Assembly: GCF_040581485.1 (NCBI RefSeq)
Contig: NC_090128.1
Coordinates: 14,756,001 to 14,820,000 of the forward strand
Length of the DNA stretch: 64,000 bases
Source of the DNA: Linepithema humile
Taxonomy: Eukaryota; Arthropoda; Insecta; Hymenoptera; Formicidae
Direction of reading: 5' to 3'
How positions within the stretch are numbered: position 1 is the stretch's first letter; each line of letters starts with the position of its first letter. The notes under the pieces are model-generated. The model worked only from the letters and a program-made list of their open reading frames with translations, was not told where the DNA came from and made no database searches. A program made the translations under genes and the position numbers. This document shows, piece by piece, positions 52,453 to 64,000 of this stretch.

Positions 52453-52504
52453 GACCATGTTCATGTGCTGCGTAAAGCGTTCTGCGCAGCACATGAACAT
52501 GGTC
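52453..52504. other. Perfect 20-bp-stem hairpin, extended imperfectly
   Basis: GACCATGTTCATGTGCTGCG, a 12-base loop, then its exact complement. Outside this, CCACGCAACAATC pairs imperfectly with GATTGTGTGCGTGG, giving a stem of about 46 bp in total. Its length suits a miRNA precursor or a very small MITE; the sequence does not decide. Confidence 0.6.
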
Positions 52505-52912
52505 CCTCGATTGTGTGCGTGGAAACCTAGGACAAAAGTTTGTAACGCTGCTGTACTGATTATAAACATTTTAATCATATGGCAAATCTATTAAAACAAC
52601 TTCGATATTTTTATCACTTAGGAAGGAGGATTTTTGAAACGCTTGAAAGCGATCATAATCGCTGAGCGGTTGTATCTCTTCGCGCGCTTGCATTCGGCGG
52701 CAGGCTGGATTGATACACGCTTATTCGGACATCTTTAGTAATTAATAACTCAAATAACTATAAAATTTTAATATTTTTCTATGTAACATCTAAAAATTTA
52801 AATGAGCAAATAGCCAAACAAACGTAAGCGCGCGCCGCGCGGCATCTCAGCGCCATCAGCGCACCTAACTTCAGAAACTTGCAGATTCCACCATCTGCAC
52901 AAAGTACACTTT

Positions 52913-53070
52913 TAGCGTTTTCGAATAAACGGGGTTTGAACGATCTAGGGTTGATCAATCACTATTTTACTATAAATGCAAGTCTTTCATTGGTGGAGAG
53001 GTTGCAATGACGTCATTAACCAATCTTGGGTCGTTCAAATCCTGTATAATCGAAAACGCTATTTCTGTCC
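52913..53070. mobile_element. ~155-bp MITE-like inverted-repeat element
   Basis: AGCGTTTTCGAATAAACGGG followed by GTTTGAACGA is matched at the other end by TCGTTCAAATCC then GATTATACAGG-type sequence and CGAAAACGCT, an approximately 30-base imperfect terminal repeat. No clear target duplication is visible. Confidence 0.6.
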
Positions 53071-53490
53071 ACTAATTAACTAACTACAGAATACTGAGAG
53101 TGTACACTTCTGCACTTTAAGATCGAAAAAAATTTTTTTTATGAAGAATACTATTATTTTTGATATACACTATCTTTATTCGTCTCCACAACACGTTATT
53201 ATACATTTTACGACCGATACTAATATATAAATGTAATTAATATATACATCAAAACTGCGAGCTGACAGGTCTGAGCGCCGCCATGTTAGAATGACGCTGA
53301 CCAATAAGACACGAGCGACATACATCTCAACGCGACATCCTAGCGAGATGATGATTTTCTAGATTTCTCGACTTTGAATGCATATATTTATTTTTATAAA
53401 GCACACAGAGCAAAAACAAGCAGACTTTTCTTTTGTAATTTGGGTATGCGCTATCGATTGAGCCTATTGCCAACTCAATCGGCCCAGCCG

Positions 53491-56003
53491 TTATCGAGAT
53501 CCGATAATCTCGGCTCGTCTCAACTTTCGGGCTCGCGTAAAGATACACGGTCGGTCTTGCGCTTGCGTTGCGCGCTGCGCGTGAACTTGGCGCGAGACAC
53601 TACCGTGTCTCTTGATAGTATGGCTTTTATCTTGTAACTTCTTACCAAGGATACGCCAACAGGCTTCTACAGGTCCAACATAACGAGTTTCGATATAATT
53701 GTGTATCTCATCATGATCAATAATTACATTTTCTGTTATTGGTTCAATGGTTATAGCAGCAACATTGTGCCCTTTATAAATATATTTATATAGATATTTA
53801 ACTGATTTGATACTTGAAACTACTTCGACATTAATATGACAATTAAATATAATCGATAAAGTAGGACAATATGGAACAACATAACGATTATCAACTATAT
53901 AACCACCAGGACGTTTAAAATTTTTACCATTATTTCGTCGACAATAATAGGGATAAGCATCTTCATCCATTTTAGTCTCTTCAAAATAAGATTTCGGATA
54001 ATGTTTCGAACATTTATCATCTACCAAACACCAATCACCACAAGGTCCATGAATCATATGCTTCATAACTATATCATGTAAAATACGATTGTCAGATGGA
54101 TCAGGAATTTCAGCAGAAATATATTTGTCAACAATCTGTGGAGTTGTTATTTTAAAATTATATTTTAAAGTAATCAACATATGAACATGAGGCAAACCAC
54201 GTTTTTGAAATTCAATAACATACACAAACGCTGCTACTTCACCAAAAAATTTTTGCATAACAATCAAGTCAATTAAATAATTTTTTTTAATGTTAAAAAC
54301 GCGAGCACACAAATGTCAGGTCTATCAGAAGCTTGCTGACCAGGCAAAAGATTTTCTTCAATTTCACGCCATTTTGGATTACAAGTCATTGTAATGAAAA
54401 GATCTGGTTTTCCAAATTTACTAACAATTGACATTGCATCTTGATAATTTTGCATCATATTACGTGGTGATCCAATAAATGTGGAAGGAAGTATTACCAT
54501 TTTGCCAATACGTCCATTTAAATTATTTGCCATAGTTTGTATATAATCTCTTAAACCTTGATATGTTTCAGAACGTAGTTCTTTTTGATGAGTTTTGCAA
54601 TAATCAATTCTATCCTTTTGCATTTTTACATAATTATCCACAAGCCATTGTTGAAATAAGCGACGACCTAATATAAAAACATTAAATTCATCACGAATAG
54701 CCATACGATATTTAATATATTGTCCTCTTGTTATTCGTTTATTGCTATTTAATTTTGTTAAATCACGATGCCAACCTTGAGTGCCATATGGATAAAATAA
54801 TGGATATATCCATGGTTCAACATTTGGATCCATAGTACTTACTTTTTGCAAAATTTTAGTATTTTTATTACGTATTGTAACATATGATTCTGGAATTTCT
54901 CCATCAGCAGTAGTACGAAAAACAGCTGCAACTTCATTAGTTCTTTGAGCATTATATCGACGTCGATCCATACCTGATCTTAAAGTAAATGATAATTGTA
55001 ATCCTGGTAACAAATCACCAGATTCCATTTCCAAACGTCGTTGATTTTCTAATTCTTCACCCATCATTTGATAAGATTGAGCAAATACATTAGATCTCCG
55101 CATTATATGTTCAAAGTTTTGAACAATTTCAAAATCTAAACACGAATTTTGATTAAGACGATGATCGATCGCTTCATTTAAATCCACAATAAAAAGTTGA
55201 CCGTAAGAAGGACTTTCATTTTGCGCAGCATATAACGCTGTATTAATTTGATAATAAATCTGTCCTTGTATTTTAAAACAGTACGGACCAGGTCGTCTAT
55301 TTTGAAAATTAATTAAATTGGCATTAAATGATGCAAATGAAAATGAACTATTATAACTACGAATATGTTGAAAAAAATCATTAGATTTTACATGACTACC
55401 ATCAAATAAATTATAAATAAATTGAGGAAATTCAGGCAATGGTTGCAAATACACTGCGCCATGATTGCAGCAATCGTGAAATGAATTGCCTTTATTAGAT
55501 ATTTTTTCGGCTGCAAAATATTTTGCATTGCAATGAACACAAGACACATCCATAGAACCAATATAGTATTCATTTATGTCGTCAATTAATATTGTATTAT
55601 TAATATTTAAACAAGGTTGTTGTTTTTTCTGTGATCGATAATAAGATAGATATTCTGCATAACTTTGCTGATTTAATGATATAGTATTTCCAGGATTTCC
55701 TTCAATTATTTCTTCATTTATTTCTATTATGCGATTAGTATGTATGTTACCAGTGCAACTAATTTCTTTGTTTATTAGTGTAATATCTAAAGAATGTTCT
55801 TTGTTCAGTTCTGTTATATGATTATCATGTATTGTACCAGTAACTCTTATAGCATATTTTCTATAATTAACTGTTTTTAATTTATTTTTTATTTCTTTAG
55901 CAACAGAATAACGACGATGTTGATTTTCTGCAATTCTTTCACGACATTGTCGTTGAAATTCAAGTTCTTCGTTTAAAGTACGCTCTTTCTTACGCTTCGG
56001 CAT
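53491..56003 (-). pseudogene. Helitron N-terminal and HUH Rep region, frameshifted
   Basis: ORF 56003-54273 is the long N-terminal region, with a zinc-finger-like cysteine set (CVHCNAKYF, CCNHG) and the start of the helitron-like domain (MTCNPKWREI). A one-base shift near 54290-54310 moves to ORF 54312-53491: EFQKRGLPHVHMLI supplies the HUH motif (HVH), with CSKHYPK next, and SVKYLYKYIYKGH holds the catalytic tyrosines. The reading ends in unrelated GC-rich sequence at about 53630, where the insertion begins. It would nick and rejoin DNA in rolling-circle transposition. Confidence 0.88.
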
Positions 56004-56327
56004 TTGACAAAAATATAAGTATACACTATATTAATTTTATATTATATTTATATTATTTATATTATATTATATATATTTATATAATTACATTAATTATAAA
56101 ATTCTATTTATTAAATTTAAACAAATATGTTATCAAAATTTAGTTTGTTTTATTCTTTTAATTGTTAGTATACAATAAAAATTATATATAAAGAATTTTT
56201 TTAATGCATGTAAATATGTAGGAAAATGATAAATATCAACATTATTATCATCATAGTTATCATCATTGTTATCATCATCATTATTATCATCATTATTATC
56301 ATTATCATTATCATTATCATCATCATT

Positions 56328-56365
<38 letters not shown>

Positions 56366-56839
56366 AATTATCATCATAATCATTATCATAATCATCTTTA
56401 TAATCAATTATTATTTATTAAGATTAACATTATATTTATTATCAATTATACATATAATAGATTACACATAAAATAAATTACAACACAATAATTAATAATA
56501 TAAATATAACTGTAATAAAATATTAACTAAGTGTTTAAAATTACTATTTATATACAACGTAATTATATATTACAACACAATATAATTAAACATTTTAATA
56601 TAATAATAATAATTATATTCAACTAATTAATAATATTATAATATGAATAGATATTCTTCTCTTCTCCTTTTTTCTTGTTTTCCCTTTTTCTTTTTCTGTC
56701 TCTCTATTGTTCATATTTATTAATTTTTTCTAGAACTTTACTCAAAGTACCTGAAACAAAAGAAATAATAAATATTAATATATTTATATTTATTTTAAAA
56801 ATATAAAAAATTATTATACACTACTCAAAAAAAGTAATA
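56004..56839. other. AT-rich noncoding region with an (ATC)n/(ATT)n microsatellite
   Basis: There is no gene. A trinucleotide tract of ATC/ATT units spans about 56226-56400 and gives spurious poly-Ile and poly-Met frames on opposite strands. The Helitron 5' end should lie somewhere here or just beyond. Confidence 0.7.
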
Positions 56840-60375
<3,536 letters not shown>

Positions 60376-60576
60376 AATAAAGAATGAGGTTTTGCTATCT
60401 GCTCGCGCTCCTTGATTCGTGAAAATTTTCGCTTTTCAAGATTCTCATAATTTTTAAACGCATTCTAAGTCAGCAACAAAAGTAAAAAACTAATTGTAAG
60501 AGCTTCAACCGATAAACGTATATTATACATACCTTTTTTCTCCCTTTTCTACCTTCTTCTTATTCTTCTTATTTCT

Positions 60577-60643
<67 letters not shown>

Positions 60644-60897
60644 CTTTACTTTTTCCTTCTCTTACTGCTCAATTTTTCTCTTTAATATTAGATAATTATT
60701 ATTTATTTATGTAATATTTACTCAGAAACAAACTGTCAAAATTTATATGACAGTTAAGAGTGAAGCAAATCGCAGCTCACAAATAAGATAACCAATCAGT
60801 ATCGCGAAAAACAGACATTTCAACACTTCGATATATTCTAGTTCGAGGAATCTTGCTTTTTTTTAAAAAGGAATGTATATATATATATATATATATA
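60376..60897. other. Single-copy noncoding stretch with (CT)n tract
   Basis: No ORF or RNA gene is seen. It contains a short less AT-rich segment (GTCCGGCGGAATTC to GCTCGCGCTCC, about 60360-60410) and the second (CT)n run. Confidence 0.6.
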
Positions 60898-61763
60898 CAG
60901 GGTGAGTCATTTTAAGTGACGCATTGATTTTATTCGTAAACTAAGGCTTGTATCAAAAAATGTTTTGTACAAAAGTTTTATAACTTCAAGGAGGACATAA
61001 GATGATGACATTGGTTTAACCTAGGGTGTACATGCCAAGATCATATAGAGGTCAACTTTGTTTTTTTAAATGGAATACTCTATTTTTGATTCCAAAATTT
61101 AATAGCTAGTGTCAAGGGCTTTTCAAAACACTATAATGAAGTTATTTTTCATTAAGTACTTTTCGAGTTATGAGGCTTGAAAGTTACAGTATTTTAACAT
61201 AAAATATAAAATATCTTATAAAACATTCAGTTTTTAAAAATGTTATCTTAATATTTTTATGCACAAAATAATGAGACAAATGAATTGGTATAAAGAAAAC
61301 ACACTGGTTTTAAAAAAAAGTATGCAGTTGCATGTTACAAATTACATATTTTTTCTTGAAAGCAACTATGTGTTTTCTTTATACCAATTGATTTGTCTCA
61401 TTATTTTGTGCATAAAAGTATTAAGGTAAGATTCGCAAAAATTGAATGTTTTACAAGATATTTTGTATTTTATGTCTAAATGCTGTAACTTTCAATCCTC
61501 ATAACTCAAAAAGTACTTAATAAAAAATAACTTTATTATAGTGTTTTGAAAAGCTCTTGACACCAGCTATTAGATTTTGGAATAAAAAATAGGGTGTTTT
61601 ATTTAAAAAAACAAATGACCTCCATATGACCTTGGCATGTACACCCTAGATTAAACCAATGTCATCATCGGATGTCCCCCTCCAAACCCAACAACTTTTG
61701 TAAGGGTTATTTTCGGCTCCTCTGACGAGATATTTAGGTGCATAATTTAAAATAGGACATCCT

Positions 61764-61764
<1 letters not shown>
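60898..61764. mobile_element. 867-bp palindromic mariner-like MITE
   Basis: Ends CAGGGTGAGTCATTTTAAGT and, inverted, CAGGATGTCCTATTTTAAAT are similar and lie in TA runs. Nearly the whole element is a fold-back: about 61003-61250 is matched inverted by 61425-61675 (GGTGTACATGCCAAG versus CTTGGCATGTACACC, for example). It has no ORF. The CAGGGTG ends and TA target recall arthropod mariner-type palindromic elements. Confidence 0.78.
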
Positions 61765-61796
<32 letters not shown>

Positions 61797-63463
61797 CAAC
61801 AATAAAATTTAATTTAATTTTTAAAATTATTTGTAACGGTAAATAGAGTATAATTTTATTATTTTATTATTTATTATTTTTTTAGTAATATTTCCAAAGC
61901 TCAAATATAAAGTTATAAAAATTAATAAAATATGGATTAGGTCGAATAAACACTGAGTTAAAGCCTATCCAGATAAACATGCATAAACGCATAAGCATAT
62001 ATAGTATATAAGGTATTTAATTGGTCCATTTCTTTATGCATTTTTTTATGGACCAATCCATTTCTTTATGCATATAAAGAAACAGTTTCTTGCCATTACC
62101 TGCCACAAATGAAACTTATACTAAATGAAAACTCGCGACAAACTGAAAGATATTATGCAATACCCAAACTTGTCAGCAAAAACCTATCTTGTAAATCCTA
62201 AAAATTTATGGAATTCCTAAAAATCGGTTCCAAAGCTGGTTTCCAATAGATTTAATGACAAATTTTCATACTTATATTTTTTAACATTTTATTAAATTTC
62301 TACATGTATTTTTATTAAATTATTTTATTTTATATACAATAATAATTTGATATATTGTGCTGTAAAATAAAGTTTATAAATAATATCCAACATATCATAT
62401 AATAATATATACATATATACATATTAGTGCATTCATATTATTTATTTATTTATTATTAACTCCTTGAACATTATAATTACTTATTTTATATTGTCTTTGT
62501 AATTATATAATGAGATTTGCTAGATATCTATACTTATATTTCTGAAATTTAAATCACAACTAAACATAACTAAATTCTATTTGTAAATCAAATATTCTCT
62601 ATACAGAATCCGTTTATAAAATTTAAAAAACTTGTACTTGTAATGGTTAATTTAAGCAAATATAAAACACTGGCTTGATTTTAATTTATATTCTCTGAGA
62701 AAAGAAATAAAATAATATATCCAATAAAATAATATATCCAAAAAATTCACGTTGCAATAAACATAAAAAAATGGAAAAATGAAAAAAAAATAATAAAAAA
62801 GCGGGTAAATAAGAGAATATGAAAATCTCGTAAAATAAAGAAATCTAAAAAAAGCGAGAAAGCGTGAAATAAAAAAAGTAATAAAATAAAAATATGTGAA
62901 AAAATAAGAAAAAAAAAATGAGAGAATTGCAGATAATTACTTTGTACTTTTAAAAAAAAATATATGTTAAGGCTTGTGCATGAGTGGAAAAGATTTTTTT
63001 AAGTAGAAAGTAAACACAGCTCTGAATAAATATTAATAATATTCATAAAAGGGCCCGAAGGTAACTATAGAGCGGTGACATTATCAACTGATCCAACTGT
63101 ACTGGAAGTACACAAGTATTGTAATTTATCACTGTACTGTTTTATAATAGCTTCGTCGGTGATAGTCATCGGATCGAAAAGAGGTTATTCGATCTGAAAA
63201 TCCAAATGTCTGCATGTGATAACAATGTGCAAGTTTGTTAAAAAGAAGACTGATTTCACGCTATATCCGATATTCTGAATTAACACGAATGTATTTAATA
63301 ACATCGTGAAGTGCATAATTTAATTCTGATACAACGTGACTTATATATTGTACAGTGCATACGTAGTCACTTTTAACGGAAAAGAAGTTCAATGAATTAA
63401 CAATAATTCTTGGTGTTAATTGTTGAATTATATGAACTTCAAATAAAAAATTTATTCCCAAAT
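61765..63463. other. AT-rich spacer and probable 5' flank of TMCO1
   Basis: About 1.7 kb. A small inverted repeat (CATTTCTTTATGCAT and TATGGACCAAT copies, 62020-62075) and A-rich tracts are present. No ORF is convincing; minus-strand frames at 63261-63654 overlap the TMCO1 exon region and look random. The last few hundred bases should hold the TMCO1 promoter and 5' UTR, with no obvious TATA box. Confidence 0.5.
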
Positions 63464-64000
63464 ATGTGGGCAGACACCATCCTTACTGTATTTATCAGTA
63501 TATGTACAGCGTTATTGGATAAAGGTAAAAAAACATAAAAAGCAATATTTTCATAAATGTATTTATAAGTTGAAAAAAAAAAACAAAATAATTTATTTAA
63601 TTTATTTATTTGTTCTAATATATTTATTTTATATATATTGTTTAGGTTTGACATGGTTAATGGTGTATAGAACTGAAAAATATCAAAAATTAAAGGCTGA
63701 AGTTGAAAAGCAGAGTAAAAAATGTAAGTCTACAAAATATCTATGAGGTATTCAAGATATTTATGAGGTATTATATGAGGAATTGTATATACAAAAGAAT
63801 ATCTGCATAAAGTGATTTTGTTTGCCAGTAGAAAAAAGAAAAGAGGCTCATGAAGACTCTTTGGACAAGCAGCAGAAGAAGAAGATAAAACGTGAAGAGG
63901 AAAGATTAAAGAATAATAATCTTATTTTTACAAGAGACTTATCTTTTGTAAAAATGAAATCCATGTTTGCTATTGGATTTGCGTTTACGGCACTGTTAAG
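63464..64000 (+). CDS. TMCO1: TMCO1 (ER calcium-load-activated channel), first three exons
   Basis: Host gene, cut by the window edge. Exons: 63464-63524 (from ATG; MWADTILTVFISICTALLDK), 63646-63723 (TWLMVYRTEKYQKLKAEVEK), and 63829 to beyond 64000, with GT/AG sites and matching phases. The first hydrophobic helix, the YRT(E/D)KY motif, the coiled coil (KQQKKKIKREEERLKNNN) and the FVKMKSMFAIGF start of the next membrane segment match the TMCO1/EMC3/Oxa1-superfamily protein. TMCO1 sits in the ER membrane, works with the translocon, and is reported to release calcium on overload. This anchors the window in an animal nuclear genome. Confidence 0.93.

Larger units (their letters stand above)
49052..53630. 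mobile_element. ~4.5-kb insertion between Helitron Rep and helicase
   Basis: The Helitron frame breaks at KSHTI (minus strand, about 53630) and resumes with MRLPVH at 49051. The inserted DNA consists of the giant inverted repeat (49052-52259), a 1.4-kb single-copy arm with a hairpin and a small MITE, and GC-rich sequence near 53500-53625 where the ORF reads spurious residues. A short shared TAT is the only candidate duplication, so element type is unresolved. Confidence 0.7.
46088..56003 (-). mobile_element. Helitron, 3' end defined, 5' end not located
   Basis: The ORFs on the minus strand encode a Rep/helicase of Helitron type. The 3' terminus is clear: on the minus strand an 8-bp-stem hairpin (GCGCGCGC GAA GCGCGCGC), ten bases, then CTAG followed by host T, with the terminal base at 46088. 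The 5' end (A|TC) must lie beyond 56003 and I could not pick it out. A ~4.5-kb insertion at about 49052-53630 splits the Rep and helicase parts. Confidence 0.85.

Noticed and set aside
56201..56471. Poly-Met and poly-Ile ORFs
   Set aside because: Products of the ATC/ATT microsatellite read on opposite strands.
63261..63654. Minus-strand ORFs over TMCO1 exon 1 and its flank
   Set aside because: Antisense to a recognised spliced host gene and without protein-like features.

Overview
The window reads as insect nuclear DNA, probably hymenopteran and ant-like, although the species is my inference. The anchor is the right edge, where spliced exons of a conserved host gene, TMCO1 (ER membrane calcium-load-activated channel), run out of the window. 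Everything to its left is mobile or viral DNA.

Layout: (1) 1-5640 is a decaying Polinton/Maverick (adintovirus-like) element of ordinary base composition. It holds a major capsid gene open to the window edge, a DNA polymerase B gene with a 70-bp intron that has lost its palm domain and runs in frame into a capsid-like tail, and a third spliced gene. (2) About 5680-45190 is one very AT-rich endogenous copy of part of a large cytoplasmic-type DNA virus, roughly 23 kb once younger insertions are subtracted. It carries an NPH-I-like helicase, an A32-like packaging ATPase, an F10-like kinase, RNA polymerase subunits RPB2 and RPB1 (fragment), a ribonucleotide reductase small subunit, an NlpC/P60-like (G6-like) hydrolase, a HAD-fold phosphatase, PP2C-like and EF-hand proteins, and many orphan ORFs. 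Genes are tightly packed, often convergent, and many start at TAAATG, as poxvirus late genes do. I call it pox-like (Pokkesviricetes). Several ORFs are intact; others carry one frameshift or one in-frame stop.

(3) Younger elements sit inside the viral block. A Copia retrotransposon (20123-29639) lies inside the HAD gene, and its own 5' LTR holds a PIF/Harbinger transposon (20141-25024). A 988-bp MITE (29755-30742) sits in the same HAD gene. A Gypsy element (31677-37346) interrupts a membrane-protein ORF and is itself hit in its protease by a hAT-type MITE (34858-35578). Subtracting the insertions and one copy of each target-site duplication restores both viral reading frames exactly.

(4) 45190-46087 is foldback AT-rich repeat. 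46088 to past 56003 is a Helitron (HUH Rep plus PIF1 helicase, hairpin and CTAG terminus) split by a 4.5-kb insertion that contains a giant inverted repeat with ~1.4-kb arms. 56004-63463 is microsatellites, a palindromic repeat family, and a mariner-like palindromic MITE upstream of TMCO1.

The viral genes form a partial transcription and morphogenesis set (RNA polymerase, helicase, kinase, packaging ATPase, protease-fold hydrolase). Nothing suggests a complete or functional virus: polymerase subunits and the helicase are broken, and no viral DNA polymerase or major capsid gene was recognised in the AT-rich block.
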